A stretch of DNA of 64,000 nucleotides from Sphingomonas zeae (GTDB taxonomy: Bacteria > Pseudomonadota > Alphaproteobacteria > Sphingomonadales > Sphingomonadaceae): NCBI RefSeq assembly GCF_014197135.1, contig NZ_JACIFA010000004.1, forward strand, positions 1 to 64,000, given 5' to 3'. The number at the start of each line of letters is the position of its first letter. Position 1 is the stretch's first letter. The translations under genes were made by a program, and so were the position numbers. The notes below the pieces were generated by a model that saw nothing but the letters and a program-made list of their open reading frames with translations, had not been told where the DNA came from and did not search any database. This document shows positions 46,164-56,018 of this stretch, piece by piece.

Positions 46164-47321
46164 ATGACTGATATGACTGCCGCCGACGCCACGCTTGCGC
46201 CTGCGAAGCCCGCCACCAAACCGGCGCGTCCCTATTTTTCCAGTGGCCCCTGCGCCAAGCCTCCCGGATGGGATGCCGCCAAGCTCGCGACGGACAGCCT
46301 TGGCCGTTCGCATCGCTCGAAGCTGGGCAAGCAGCGGCTGCAATATTGCATCGACCTGATGCGCGAGCTGCTCAAGCTTCCCGACACCCACCGCATCGGC
46401 ATTGTCCCCGGCTCCGACACCGGCGCGTTCGAGATGGCGATGTGGACCATGTTGGGCGCGCGGCCCGTCACGACGCTAGCCTGGGAAAGCTTCGGTGAGG
46501 GCTGGGTGACCGACGCGGTCAAGCAGTTGAAGCTCGATCCCACGGTCCTGCGCGCCGATTACGGCCAGATCGCGGACCTGAACGCGGTCGACTGGTCGAA
46601 CGACGTGCTATTCACCTGGAACGGCACCACCTCGGGCGTGCGCGTGCCGAACGGCGACTGGATCGCCGACGACCGCGAAGGCCTGTCCTTCGCCGACGCG
46701 ACCAGCGCGGTGTTCGCCTATGACCTGCCCTGGGACAAGATCGATGTCGCGACCTTCTCGTGGCAGAAGGTGCTGGGCGGCGAGGGCGCGCACGGCGTCC
46801 TGATCCTCGGCCCGCGCGCGGTCGAGCGACTGGAGACCTATACCCCCGCCTGGCCGCTGCCCAAGGTGTTCCGCCTGGTGTCGAAGGGCAAGCTGGCCGA
46901 GGGCGTATTCAAGGGCGAGACGATCAACACGCCCTCGATGCTCGCGGTCGAAGACGCGATCTTCGCGCTCGAATGGGGCAAGGGCCTTGGCGGCGCCGAG
47001 GGGCTCATCAAGCGGTCGGATGCCAATGCGGCGGCGCTGAACAAGATCGTCGAGGAGCGCGATTGGCTCGGTCATCTCGCCGCCGATCCGGCGATCCGCT
47101 CGACCACCAGCGTCTGCCTGACGGTCGAGGGCGCGGATGAGGCGGTCATCAAGAAGATGGCCTCGCTGCTCGAAGCCGAAGGCGCGGCCTATGACGTGGC
47201 GGGTTATCGCGACGCGCCCGCTGGCCTGCGCATCTGGTGCGGCGCCACGGTCGAGACCGCCGATATCGAGGCGCTCGGCCCATGGCTCGACTGGGCCTAC
47301 GCGACCGCCAAGGCGGCCTGA
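46164..47321 (+). CDS. serC: phosphoserine aminotransferase
   Basis: A 385-residue PLP enzyme for serine synthesis, forming phosphoserine from phosphohydroxypyruvate and glutamate. The PLP lysine is K202 in FSWQKVLGGEGAHG. The start PYFSSGPCAKPPGW and the mid-part fit the alphaproteobacterial branch, which is longer than the E. coli enzyme. GAGGAGAG precedes the ATG. serA follows 81 bases later and the two are likely co-transcribed. Confidence 0.95.
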   Translation: MTDMTAADATLAPAKPATKPARPYFSSGPCAKPPGWDAAKLATDSLGRSHRSKLGKQRLQYCIDLMRELLKLPDTHRIGIVPGSDTGAFEMAMWTMLGARPVTTLAWESFGEGWVTDAVKQLKLDPTVLRADYGQIADLNAVDWSNDVLFTWNGTTSGVRVPNGDWIADDREGLSFADATSAVFAYDLPWDKIDVATFSWQKVLGGEGAHGVLILGPRAVERLETYTPAWPLPKVFRLVSKGKLAEGVFKGETINTPSMLAVEDAIFALEWGKGLGGAEGLIKRSDANAAALNKIVEERDWLGHLAADPAIRSTTSVCLTVEGADEAVIKKMASLLEAEGAAYDVAGYRDAPAGLRIWCGATVETADIEALGPWLDWAYATAKAA

Positions 47322-47330
47322 TCCTTATAC

Positions 47331-47390
47331 CTGCCCCGGCCAGCGTGCCGGGGACCTTCCCCATTCCACATCCCCGGCCGTGCCGGGGTG
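47331..47390. repeat. two GC-rich hairpins between serC and serA
   Basis: CCCCGGC (47334-47340) pairs with GCCGGGG (47347-47353), and CCCCGGC (47372-47378) pairs with GCCGGGG (47382-47388). The second hairpin directly abuts the GACGAGG ribosome-binding region of serA and may affect its translation or mRNA stability. Confidence 0.6.
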
Positions 47391-47402
47391 ACGAGGTGCA
47401 CC

Positions 47403-48980
47403 ATGCCCAAAGTTCTCATCAGCGACAAAATGGACCCCAAGGCCGCCCAGATCTTCCGCGAGCGCGGGGTCGAGGTGGACGAAATCACCGGCAAGACGCC
47501 CGAAGAGCTGAAGGCGATCATCGGCCAGTATGACGGCCTGGCGATCCGCAGCTCGACCAAGGTGACCAAGGACATCCTCGAGCACGCGACCAATTTGAAG
47601 GTCGTCGGCCGCGCCGGGATCGGTGTCGATAACGTCGACATTCCCGCCGCCAGCGCCAAGGGCGTGGTGGTGATGAACACGCCGTTCGGCAACTCGATCA
47701 CCACTGCCGAACACGCCATCGCGCTGATGTTCGCGCTTGCCCGCCAGCTGCCCGAGGCCGATGCCTCGACGCAAGCGGGCAAGTGGGAGAAGAACCGCTT
47801 CATGGGCGTCGAGCTGACGTCGAAGACGCTTGGCCTGATCGGTGCGGGCAATATCGGCTCGATCGTCGCCGACCGCGCGTTGGGCTTGCGGATGAAGGTC
47901 GTCGCCTTCGACCCGTTCCTGACGCCCGAACGCGCGCTGGAAATGGGCGTCGATAAGGTGACGCTGGACGAACTGCTGGCGCGTGCCGACTTCATCACGC
48001 TGCACACGCCCTTGACCGACCAGACCCGCAACATCCTGTCGGCCGAGAACCTCGCCAAGACCAAGAAGGGCGTGCGCATCATCAACTGCGCGCGTGGCGG
48101 CCTGATCGACGAGGACGCGTTGAAGGCGGGCCTCGATTCGGGTCATATCGGCGGCGCGGCGCTCGACGTGTTCAAGGTGGAGCCAGCCAAGGAAAGCCCG
48201 CTGTTCGGCACGCCGAACTTCATCTCGACGCCGCATCTCGGCGCGTCGACCACCGAAGCGCAGGTCAATGTCGCGATCCAGGTCGCCGAGCAGCTGGCCG
48301 ACTTCCTGGTCTCGGGCGGCGTCACCAACGCGCTCAACATGCCCAGCCTCACCGCCGAGGAAGCCCCCAAGCTCAAGCCGTATATGGCGCTGGCCGAAAA
48401 GCTCGGCTCGCTGGTCGGCCAGCTGGCGCACGGCGCGGTGACGGGCATCGCGATCGAGGCGGAGGGTGCCGCCGCCGCGCTGAACCTCAAGCCGATCACG
48501 GGCGCCGTGCTGGCGGGTTTCATGCGCGTCCATTCGGACACGGTGAACATGGTCAACGCGCCGTTCCTGGCCAAGGAGCGCGGGCTCGACGTACGCGAAG
48601 TGCGCCATGACCGGGAGGGTGATTACCACACGCTGGTCCGCGTCACGGTGACGACCGCGGACGGCGAGCGTTCGGTCGCGGGTACGCTGTTCGGCGATCA
48701 GGCCCCGCGTCTGGTCGAGCTGTTCGGCATCAAGGTCGAGGCCGATCTGGCCGGGCCGATGCTGTACGTCGTCAACGAGGACGCGCCGGGCTTCATCGGC
48801 CGCCTGGGCACCACGCTGGGCGAGGCGGGCGTCAATATCGGCACCTTCCACCTCGGCCGCCGCTCGGCGGGCGGCGAGGCGGTGCTGCTGCTCTCGGTCG
48901 ACGAGGCGGTGGACGCGGAGCTGCTGGCCAAGGTCAAGGCGCTGCCGGGCGTGAAGACCGCGATGGGGTTGGCGTTCTGA
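47403..48980 (+). CDS. serA: D-3-phosphoglycerate dehydrogenase
   Basis: A 525-residue NAD-dependent enzyme that opens the serine pathway. The NAD loop GAGNIG is at residues 147-152. Catalytic residues are R231 (NCARGG), E260 and H278 (TPHLG). An intervening domain and a C-terminal ACT domain (about 450-525) follow, so serine feedback is possible. This long form is common in Alphaproteobacteria. The ATG at 47403 follows GAGG. A terminator follows at 49007-49039. Confidence 0.95.
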   Translation: MPKVLISDKMDPKAAQIFRERGVEVDEITGKTPEELKAIIGQYDGLAIRSSTKVTKDILEHATNLKVVGRAGIGVDNVDIPAASAKGVVVMNTPFGNSITTAEHAIALMFALARQLPEADASTQAGKWEKNRFMGVELTSKTLGLIGAGNIGSIVADRALGLRMKVVAFDPFLTPERALEMGVDKVTLDELLARADFITLHTPLTDQTRNILSAENLAKTKKGVRIINCARGGLIDEDALKAGLDSGHIGGAALDVFKVEPAKESPLFGTPNFISTPHLGASTTEAQVNVAIQVAEQLADFLVSGGVTNALNMPSLTAEEAPKLKPYMALAEKLGSLVGQLAHGAVTGIAIEAEGAAAALNLKPITGAVLAGFMRVHSDTVNMVNAPFLAKERGLDVREVRHDREGDYHTLVRVTVTTADGERSVAGTLFGDQAPRLVELFGIKVEADLAGPMLYVVNEDAPGFIGRLGTTLGEAGVNIGTFHLGRRSAGGEAVLLLSVDEAVDAELLAKVKALPGVKTAMGLAF

Positions 48981-49006
48981 TCCGATAGGGTCGGAAAGTT
49001 TGGCCG

Positions 49007-49039
49007 AGGGGCCGGGTGCGTAAGGCATCCGGCTCCTTT
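49007..49039 (+). terminator. rho-independent terminator after serA
   Basis: A 13-base-pair stem (AGGGGCCGGGTGC with GCATCCGGCTCCT, with G-T pairs) around GTAAG runs into TTTG. The remainder of 49040-49213 holds nothing recognisable. Confidence 0.7.
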
Positions 49040-49213
49040 GTCTTGGGTTTCAGTCGAGGCGCTTCGCCTGCACCAAGCATGGCTTGGCGAATGGCGCGAA
49101 GGGCTTGGGCTGACGCCGTGATGCCCGCCAGGAGCGAAGTGCTATCTGCAGGCGGAAAGCAGTGATGGGCTGACCCAACTCGATAAGAAATGAGGCGCTA
49201 GGCCCCCCGTCCG

Positions 49214-50059
49214 TTACTCTACCGGTTCTGGTGAAAGCAGCGCGTCTCGGCGCGCGCGGGCCTTGGCCGCCTCGTCCAAGTTGAGGTCGAGTCGCTCCAT
49301 CTGTTCATCCAGCAGGGCGGGGAAGGGCGCATGTGGATGCACCGCCGCCAGGGTGAAGGTCTCATCCTGGACCGGATCGTAATGGATCCATGCCGTCTCG
49401 GTCTTGCCGATGTCACTGACAACGGCAGCATTGTTAGGGGTTCCGATCGCCGCGTAGGTAATGCGCGAAGTGCCGCGTTTGTCGGCACGGTGGGTGACGC
49501 GCGCCCAGACGGGTTGCAGGATGGCGGGCTGCTTGAATGCCTTTATCGTTGCCGAAAGCTGACCATAGCGACGTAGCATGTAGACGCCCAGGATGCCGAA
49601 CAGGGCCATCATGCCCAGCGCGCCGGTGAGCCGATTCCAGAACTTCTCGATAGCCAGCGACAGGGTAAGATTGTCCGGATTGCCCCGCTCCGCGAGGACC
49701 ACGCTTTCATATTCGCGGAAGCCCGGCTCGACGAAGGAGAAGGACACTGACCGGGTCTGGCTCGTGCCGTCCCGGCGATAAAGGATATCCGCCTTACAAT
49801 TGATGCTGAGCTTGCGCGAACGACATCCGGCGTTGCTGATCTCGGCGTCGCTGACCTCGACCGGCGCGCGCAGGATGCGGTAATCGGAATAGAGGCCGGG
49901 CAGCGCCGAAATCCCGACGCCCAGAAAGAAGGCCAGGAAGATGAGGCCTAGGAACGGCATCTTCCGATGATCGGCAAAACCCGGATGCCGGACCGCGATC
50001 GGCCGATCGGGAAGGAGCCCCGATGGATCGGGCAGCGCGTAATCCGAATGCGTTTTCAA
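49214..50059 (-). CDS. membrane protein of unknown function
   Basis: A 281-residue protein with two hydrophobic helices at about residues 35-55 and 144-162. The segment between them is outside the membrane, contains CRSRKLSINCKADILYRRDG with two Cys, and is beta-rich. The C-terminal part is cytosolic and also beta-rich. The layout resembles DUF3592-type proteins, but I cannot assign it firmly. It stands alone between serA and hisZ. Confidence 0.7.
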   Translation of the reverse strand: MKTHSDYALPDPSGLLPDRPIAVRHPGFADHRKMPFLGLIFLAFFLGVGISALPGLYSDYRILRAPVEVSDAEISNAGCRSRKLSINCKADILYRRDGTSQTRSVSFSFVEPGFREYESVVLAERGNPDNLTLSLAIEKFWNRLTGALGMMALFGILGVYMLRRYGQLSATIKAFKQPAILQPVWARVTHRADKRGTSRITYAAIGTPNNAAVVSDIGKTETAWIHYDPVQDETFTLAAVHPHAPFPALLDEQMERLDLNLDEAAKARARRDALLSPEPVE

Positions 50060-50293
50060 GATAATGATCCCTGTTTCTCAAATGTCGCCATGAGTATGAT
50101 AATTGGGATGTAAAGTCGTTGCGCCTCCGGAAGGTTCCTGCCGTGCCTGCCGGACCGTGAACGAGGTTGACGGCGATACCATGAATGACCAATCACGCAC
50201 CGCGCCTGCCCGCGGGCGGCAAAACGAACAGTAGGGCCTTTACCGCGTGATCCGCTCGTCCATCGTCCGCGCCGGCCTTTTGGAGAAGACCCG

Positions 50294-51400
50294 ATGACCG
50301 CGCTCCTTCCCGAAGGCTATCACGACCGTCTTCCCCCCTATGCCGACGCCGCCGCGTCGGTCGAGGCGCGGGTGCTGGAGGCGGCGCGGCTGCATGGCTA
50401 TGAGCGCGCCGATCCGCCGTCGATCGAGTTCGCCGAGGCGCTGGGTTCGCGGTTGAAGGCGGGCGGCCTGCATGATGCGGTACGCTTCGTCGATCCGGTG
50501 TCGCAGCGCACGCTTGCCATCAGGCCCGACCTGACCGCGCAGGTGGCGCGCATCGCGGCTACCCGCATGGGGCATCACCCGCGCCCGGTTCGGCTGTCCT
50601 ATGCTGGCACCGTCGTCCGCCTGCGCGGCTCCGAACTGGCGCCTGCGCGTGAGTGGCGGCAGATCGGCGCCGAACTGATCGGGCTCGATTCGACGGCGGC
50701 CGCCACCGAAGTGGTGCGCGTCGCGGTCGAGGCTTTGGTCGCGGCAGGGACGACCGGCATCTCGATCGACTTCACGCTGCCCGATCTGGTGGACCTGCTC
50801 GCCGCCGGGCCGCTGCCCGTCGCCGCCGAGCAGGTGACTGCCTTACGCGATAGGCTGGACGCCAAGGATGCGGGCGGGGTCGCGGCGATCGCGCCCGAAT
50901 ACCTCCCGCTGGTCGAGGCGGCCGGGCCGTTCGCGACCGCCATGGAACGGCTGCGCGCCTTTGACCGTCAGGGCGTGCTGGCCAGTCGTCTCGACGCGCT
51001 GGAGGCGATCGCCGCCGCGCTGGGCGAGGGGGTGGCGATGACGCTCGACCCGACCGAGCGGCATGGCTTCGAGTTCCAGAGCTGGCTGGGCTTCTCGCTG
51101 TTCGTCGCCGGCCCCCCGCGCGAGGTCGGGCGGGGCGGCACCTATACCATTTTCCACGAGAATGGCGCGGAGGAGAAGGCCACCGGCTTCTCGCTCTATG
51201 CCGACGCCATCGTCGCGACCGCCCCGCCGACCGAGCGGCGGCGGTTGTTCCTGCCCCATGGCACCGCGCCGGAAACCGGTGCGTCGCTTCGTGCGCAGGG
51301 CTGGGTGACGGTGCAGGCGTTGGAGGCGGGCGACACGCCCCAGGCGCAGCTCTGCACCCATATCCTTAGCGACGGCCAGCCAACGGCCATCGCCGGTTGA
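50294..51400 (+). CDS. hisZ: ATP phosphoribosyltransferase regulatory subunit
   Basis: A 368-residue paralogue of histidyl-tRNA synthetase that lacks the anticodon domain. It starts [14 protein letters not shown] and has [16 protein letters not shown], the class II motif 2 region ([13 protein letters not shown]) and a degraded motif 3. It should form a complex with short-form HisG in histidine synthesis, but no hisG is in this window. GGAG lies 8 bases before the ATG. purA follows on the same strand. Confidence 0.9.
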   Translation: MTALLPEGYHDRLPPYADAAASVEARVLEAARLHGYERADPPSIEFAEALGSRLKAGGLHDAVRFVDPVSQRTLAIRPDLTAQVARIAATRMGHHPRPVRLSYAGTVVRLRGSELAPAREWRQIGAELIGLDSTAAATEVVRVAVEALVAAGTTGISIDFTLPDLVDLLAAGPLPVAAEQVTALRDRLDAKDAGGVAAIAPEYLPLVEAAGPFATAMERLRAFDRQGVLASRLDALEAIAAALGEGVAMTLDPTERHGFEFQSWLGFSLFVAGPPREVGRGGTYTIFHENGAEEKATGFSLYADAIVATAPPTERRRLFLPHGTAPETGASLRAQGWVTVQALEAGDTPQAQLCTHILSDGQPTAIAG

Positions 51401-51512
51401 CATACGGGGGCGCGTCCCGCTAGGCGCGCCCCGCACATTATTGGAAACCCCCATCCGCCGAGTCCTGTCGAAGGGCGCATGGGGTCCGTCCGGCAGGCGG
51501 AGCATAGCATCC

Positions 51513-52802
51513 ATGGCAAATGTAGCAGTCATCGGCGCGCAATGGGGCGACGAGGGCAAGGGCAAGATCGTCGACTGGCTGGCCGAGCGCGCCGACATGG
51601 TCGTGCGCTTCCAGGGCGGGCATAATGCCGGTCACACGCTGGTCGTCGGCGAGAATGTCTACAAGCTGTCGCTGCTTCCCTCGGGCATCGTGCGCGGCAC
51701 CCCCAGCGTCATCGGCAACGGCGTCGTCCTCGACCCCTGGGCGCTGAAGGCCGAGATCGAGCGTCTTGGCGAACAGGGTGTCCAGGCGTCCCCTGAGACG
51801 CTGCGCATCGCCGACAACTGCCCGCTGATCCTGCCGATCCACCGCGACCTGGACGGTCTGCGCGAGGATGCCAGCGGCGCGGGCAAGATCGGCACCACGC
51901 GGCGCGGCATCGGCCCGGCCTATGAGGACAAGGTCGGCCGTCGCGCGATCCGCGTGTGCGATCTGGCGCATCTGGATGATCTGGGGCCGCAACTCGACCG
52001 CCTGTGCGCACACCATGACGCGCTGCGCGCCGGGTTCGGCGAGCCGCCGATTGATCGCGAGCGCCTGCTGGCCGATCTGCGCGAAATCGCGGATTTCGTA
52101 CTGCCCTTCGCCAAGCCGGTATGGCGCGACCTGAACGAAGCGCGCGCCAGCGGCAAGCGCATCCTGTTCGAGGGCGCGCAGGGCGTGCTGCTCGACATCG
52201 ATCACGGCACCTATCCCTTCGTTACCTCGTCCAACACCATCGCGGGTGCGGCGGCGGGCGGTTCGGGGCTGGGGCCGTCGGGCGTCGGCTTCGTGCTGGG
52301 CATCGCCAAGGCCTATACCACCCGCGTCGGCTCGGGTCCGTTCCCGACCGAGCTGGAGGACGAGACCGGCCAGCGTCTGGGCGAGCGCGGTCATGAGTTC
52401 GGCACCGTCACCGGCCGCAAGCGCCGCTGCGGCTGGTTCGACTCGGTGCTGGTGCGCCAGTCGGCGGCGGTCGGCGGCATCACCGGTATCGCACTGACCA
52501 AGATCGACGTGCTCGACGGGTTCGACGAGGTTAAGATCTGCGTCGGCTATAAGCTGGGCGACGAGACGCTCGACTATTACCCGACCCATGCGGCGGATCA
52601 GGCCAAGGTCGTCCCCGTCTATGAGACGATGGAGGGCTGGCAGGAGTCGACGGCGGGTGCGCGCAGCTGGGCCGATCTGCCCGCACAGGCGATCAAATAT
52701 ATCCGGCGGATCGAGGAGTTGATCCGCTGCCCCGTGGCGCTGGTGTCGACCAGCCCGGAGCGCGAGGATACGATCCTGGTTCGCGATCCGTTTGCGGACT
52801 GA
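51513..52802 (+). CDS. purA: adenylosuccinate synthetase
   Basis: A 429-residue GTP-dependent enzyme joining IMP and aspartate on the way to AMP. The P-loop-like [14 protein letters not shown] begins at residue 8. Asp13 and His41-region residues (GGHNAGHT) match the catalytic pair. [16 protein letters not shown] and the ending are conserved. Upstream frame to 51441 is not used. A rho-independent terminator follows within ten bases of the stop. Confidence 0.96.
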   Translation: MANVAVIGAQWGDEGKGKIVDWLAERADMVVRFQGGHNAGHTLVVGENVYKLSLLPSGIVRGTPSVIGNGVVLDPWALKAEIERLGEQGVQASPETLRIADNCPLILPIHRDLDGLREDASGAGKIGTTRRGIGPAYEDKVGRRAIRVCDLAHLDDLGPQLDRLCAHHDALRAGFGEPPIDRERLLADLREIADFVLPFAKPVWRDLNEARASGKRILFEGAQGVLLDIDHGTYPFVTSSNTIAGAAAGGSGLGPSGVGFVLGIAKAYTTRVGSGPFPTELEDETGQRLGERGHEFGTVTGRKRRCGWFDSVLVRQSAAVGGITGIALTKIDVLDGFDEVKICVGYKLGDETLDYYPTHAADQAKVVPVYETMEGWQESTAGARSWADLPAQAIKYIRRIEELIRCPVALVSTSPEREDTILVRDPFAD

Positions 52803-52808
52803 TCATGG

Positions 52809-52836
52809 AGGCCCCGGCGAGAGTCGGGGCCTTTTT
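52809..52836 (+). terminator. rho-independent terminator of purA
   Basis: AGGCCCCG (52809-52816) pairs with CGGGGCCT (52825-52832) and is followed by TTTTT. This is a textbook terminator. Confidence 0.85.
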
Positions 52837-52876
52837 CGTTGGCGGGTTTCCCTTGGCCCTTTCATCGCGACACGCA

Positions 52877-52908
52877 AAAGGCCCGGCCGCTTTCGCGACC
52901 GGGCCTTT
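52877..52908. terminator. second hairpin, probably ending the convergent gene
   Basis: AAAGGCCCGG (52877-52886) pairs exactly with CCGGGCCTTT (52899-52908). Read on the minus strand it follows the gene at 52934-53356 and continues into T residues. Confidence 0.7.
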
Positions 52909-52933
52909 CCCGTCGTGACGAACCCGAAAGGGA

Positions 52934-53356
52934 TTACATGCCGCCGCTGCTGCCCGGCGGGGTCGTGGTGCCGCCGGTGGTGCCGCTGCCCATCGAACCG
53001 CTGGTCGTGGGATCGCTGCCCAGCGTGCCGCTGCCGGTCGTGGTCGAGGACCCGGTAGCGTCCGGCGTGGTCGAGGGAGTGTTGACCGTGCTGTCCGGCG
53101 TGGTCGTCCGGCTGCGGCTCTTGCTGCGCGTCGTCGAGCGGGTCGTCGTGCTCGGCGTCGTGCTCATCGTGTCACCCGGCTGGCCCATGGTCTGACCGGG
53201 CATGGTGCCCGTCTGGCCCGGCATCTGCCCCGGCATCGTCTGGCCCGGCGTGGTGGTCTGTCCCGACATGCCGCCAGTCGTGCCGCCCGATACCTGGGCA
53301 AAGCCCGCAGCGGGGATGACAAGGGCGGCGGCTGCGATCACATGAATGTAACGCAT
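52934..53356 (-). CDS. Thr/Gly/Ser-rich exported low-complexity protein
   Basis: A 140-residue protein with a signal peptide cleaved near AGFAQ. The mature part is low-complexity: tandem PGQ-type repeats (TMPGQMPGQTGTMPGQ) and then Thr/Ser/Arg-rich and Gly-rich tracts. It is likely disordered and may lie in the periplasm or outside the cell. No domain is recognised. AGGAGAG precedes the ATG. It has its own terminator. Confidence 0.7.
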   Translation of the reverse strand: MRYIHVIAAAALVIPAAGFAQVSGGTTGGMSGQTTTPGQTMPGQMPGQTGTMPGQTMGQPGDTMSTTPSTTTRSTTRSKSRSRTTTPDSTVNTPSTTPDATGSSTTTGSGTLGSDPTTSGSMGSGTTGGTTTPPGSSGGM

Positions 53357-53418
53357 TGATTCTCTCCTGCTTTATTCTCGCAATGGTTAACGAGGCAGGA
53401 GAACGTCCGTTCCGTCAG

Positions 53419-54486
53419 TCAACCACATTGACCGCGATGAAGCAACGCCTGATCGGCTAAAACCCATGCGACCATCGCTTCAACCACGGGAACGCCGCGA
53501 ATGCCGACGCAGGGGTCGTGGCGGCCCTTGGTGGCGATCTGGGTTTCCTCGCCGGTGCGGGTGATGGTGTCGACGGGGGTCAGGATCGAGCTGGTCGGCT
53601 TGAAGGCGACGCGCATCGTGACGGGCTGGCCGGTGGCGATGCCGCCCGCGATGCCGCCCGCATGGTTGGCCAGAAAGCGCGGGCCGCCATTGCCAGCGCG
53701 CATCGGGTCGGCATTCTGCTCGCCGGTCAGCGCGGCGGCGGCAAAACCATCGCCGATTTCGAAGCCCTTGACCGCATTGATGCTCATACAGGCCGAGGCG
53801 AGTTCGCTGTCCAGCTTGGCATAAAGCGGCGCCCCCCAACCTGCGGGCACCCCGGTCGCCTCGCAGGCGACGACCGCGCCGACCGACGAGCCGGACTTGC
53901 GCGCGCCGTCGACGATCGCTTCCCAGCGCTGCGCGGCGGCGCGGTCGGGGCAGAAGAAGGGGTTAGCGTCGATCTGCGCATCGTCGAACGCCTCATAATC
54001 GATCCGGTCGCCGGCGATCGACTCGACCCAGGCGCGAATCCGGACCTGGGGGATCACCGCGCGGGCCACCGCGCCTGCCGCGACCCGCGCCGCCGTCTCG
54101 CGCGCCGAGGAACGCCCGCCGCCGCGATAATCGCGAAAGCCGTATTTGGCGTCATAGGCATAATCGGCATGGCCGGGGCGATAGGCGAGCGCGACGTTGC
54201 CATAGTCCTTGGACCGCTGGTCGACATTCTCGATCATCAGGCTGATCGGGGTGCCGGTGGTGCGGCCTTCGAATACGCCGGACAGGATGCGGACCTGATC
54301 GGGCTCGCGGCGTTGGGTGGTGAAGCGGCTGGTGCCGGGGCGGCGCTTGTCGAGCCAGGGCTGGATGTCCTGCTCCGACAGCGCGATCCCCGGCGGGCAC
54401 CCGTCGACGACCGCGCCCAGCGCCGGGCCGTGGCTCTCGCCCCAGGTGGTGAAGCGGAACAGGCGGCCGAACGTATTGAAGCTCAC
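53419..54486 (-). CDS. aroC: chorismate synthase
   Basis: A 355-residue FMN-dependent enzyme of the last shikimate step. Family signatures are GESHGPALG at residues 16-24, RPGHADY at 103-109 and [10 protein letters not shown] at 122-131. Its start is a GTG that overlaps the stop of the GNAT gene (GTGA). Length and motifs are normal. It needs reduced FMN, supplied from elsewhere. Confidence 0.95.
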   Translation of the reverse strand: MSFNTFGRLFRFTTWGESHGPALGAVVDGCPPGIALSEQDIQPWLDKRRPGTSRFTTQRREPDQVRILSGVFEGRTTGTPISLMIENVDQRSKDYGNVALAYRPGHADYAYDAKYGFRDYRGGGRSSARETAARVAAGAVARAVIPQVRIRAWVESIAGDRIDYEAFDDAQIDANPFFCPDRAAAQRWEAIVDGARKSGSSVGAVVACEATGVPAGWGAPLYAKLDSELASACMSINAVKGFEIGDGFAAAALTGEQNADPMRAGNGGPRFLANHAGGIAGGIATGQPVTMRVAFKPTSSILTPVDTITRTGEETQIATKGRHDPCVGIRGVPVVEAMVAWVLADQALLHRGQCG

Positions 54487-55028
54487 GCAGCATCTCCCAG
54501 CCGGGCAAAGGCCGGCGCATGTGTGGCGGCCCCGCGCACGCCGCAGGGGATCAGGCCGCCCTGCAGCGGGGCGGCAAGGAAATACGCGCCCGCATAAGGA
54601 CTGTCGAAACCGCTCGCCACATCGGCGGCAAAGCCGAAGCGGCCGTAAAAGGCCGGATCGCCCAGCGCGAAGCACAAGACGACGCCTTCCTTCTCCAGCC
54701 GTTCGAGCCCGGCCGCGACCAAAGCCTCGCCGACGCCCTGCTGCCGCCAGTCGCGCGCAATGGCGATGGGGGCGAGGGCGACGGCGTTGATCGGCTTGCC
54801 GCCGATTTCGACGGCCATCCGACTGAACGCGATCGCGCCGATCAGGCCGTCCGTGCCCTCGTCGATCGCGACCAGCATCAGCACCATGTTGCCTTCCACG
54901 CACAGGTCGCGGACCAAAGTGGCTTCGGCGGGGGCGGGGAAGCTGGCGACAAGCAGCGCGTCGAGCGCGGCGACGTCTTCGCCGCGGGCTGGGCGGATGG
55001 TGATGGCGGCGATAGGCTGGTCGGACAT
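54483..55028 (-). CDS. GNAT family N-acetyltransferase
   Basis: A 181-residue acetyltransferase. The acetyl-CoA loop is in [19 protein letters not shown], and [10 protein letters not shown] follows, which resembles the YhbS-like branch. The acceptor is unknown. It is translationally coupled to aroC, which may mean only a shared promoter. The start at 55028 avoids a repeat-derived extension to 55112. Confidence 0.85.
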   Translation of the reverse strand: MSDQPIAAITIRPARGEDVAALDALLVASFPAPAEATLVRDLCVEGNMVLMLVAIDEGTDGLIGAIAFSRMAVEIGGKPINAVALAPIAIARDWRQQGVGEALVAAGLERLEKEGVVLCFALGDPAFYGRFGFAADVASGFDSPYAGAYFLAAPLQGGLIPCGVRGAATHAPAFARLGDAA

Positions 55029-55079
55029 GGGCTCGTCTTTAGCGTCGCCGGGGCGCAAGGCGCGATAGATAATGTTGTA

Positions 55080-55207
55080 TCCTCCCCGGTACGGGGAGGG
55101 GGACCACCGCAAAGCGGTGGTGGAGGGGGGGCGCCGCTGGGCAAGTCCTATGAGGAAGCCCCCCTCCGTCAGCGCTGCGCGCTGCCACCTCCCCGTGCCG
55201 GGGAGGA
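55080..55207. repeat. long GC-rich palindromic repeat (CTCCCC family), copy 3
   Basis: TCCTCCCCGGTACGGGGAGG and CCTCCCCGTGCCGGGGAGGA are the outer arms; GTGGAGGGGGGGCGC pairs with AGCCCCCCTCC inside. It lies between fabI's stop and the GNAT gene, so it may end fabI transcription. Confidence 0.8.
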
Positions 55208-55214
55208 TTTTGCC

Positions 55215-56018
55215 TTACGCCAGCGCGATGTCCGGCGCGTCCTCGGCCTTCATGCCGATGACGTTATACCCGGCGTCGACATGGTGAATCTCACCCGTGA
55301 CGCCCGACGACAGGTCGGACAGCATGTACAGGCCCGCGCCACCCACATCCTCGATCGTCACGGTGCGACGCAGCGGCGAGTTCAGCTCGTTCCACTTGAG
55401 GATATAGTTGAAGTCGCCGATGCCGCGCGCGGCCAGCGTCTGGATCGGGCCAGCCGAGATGGCGTTGATGCGGATATTCTCGGGGCCGAGGTCGACCGCG
55501 AGATACTTCACGCTGGTTTCCAGCGCCGCCTTGGCCACGCCCATGACGTTGTAGTGCGGGATGACCTTTTCCGCGCCGTAATAGGTCAGCGTCAGGATCG
55601 AGCCACCCTCGGGCATCATCTGGCGCGCGCGCTGGGCGACGGCGACCAGCGAATAGGCCGAGATGTTCATGGTCATCAGGAAATTGTCGAGCGTGGTGTC
55701 GTAATAACGCCCGCGCAGCTGTGACTTGTCCGAGAAACCGATGGCATGGACGACGAAGTCGATCGTCGGCCATTCCGCCTTCAGATCGGCGAACAGCTTA
55801 TCGAGCGACTCCATCTCGGCCACATCGCAGTCGAACAGGCGCGCCACGCCCAGCTGTTCGGCCAGCGGGCGGACCCGCTTTTCCATCGCCGCGCCCTGAT
55901 ACGAAAAGGCGAGCTCCGCGCCCGCCTCCGAAAGCTGCTTGGCGATGCCCCAGGCCAGCGATTTGTCATTGGCCAGGCCCATGATGAGCCCCCGCTTGCC
56001 TGCCATCAATCCGTTCAC
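55215..56018 (-). CDS. fabI: enoyl-[acyl-carrier-protein] reductase (NADH)
   Basis: A 267-residue SDR-type enzyme of fatty acid synthesis. GLANDKSLAWGIA is the cofactor loop near the N-terminus, and the catalytic Tyr156 and Lys163 stand in the Y-x6-K arrangement special to FabI, with the same numbers as in E. coli. The start is a GTG overlapping the yihY stop; an ATG at 56006 is the alternative. It is the last gene of dnaJ-yihY-fabI. Confidence 0.94.
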   Translation of the reverse strand: MNGLMAGKRGLIMGLANDKSLAWGIAKQLSEAGAELAFSYQGAAMEKRVRPLAEQLGVARLFDCDVAEMESLDKLFADLKAEWPTIDFVVHAIGFSDKSQLRGRYYDTTLDNFLMTMNISAYSLVAVAQRARQMMPEGGSILTLTYYGAEKVIPHYNVMGVAKAALETSVKYLAVDLGPENIRINAISAGPIQTLAARGIGDFNYILKWNELNSPLRRTVTIEDVGGAGLYMLSDLSSGVTGEIHHVDAGYNVIGMKAEDAPDIALA

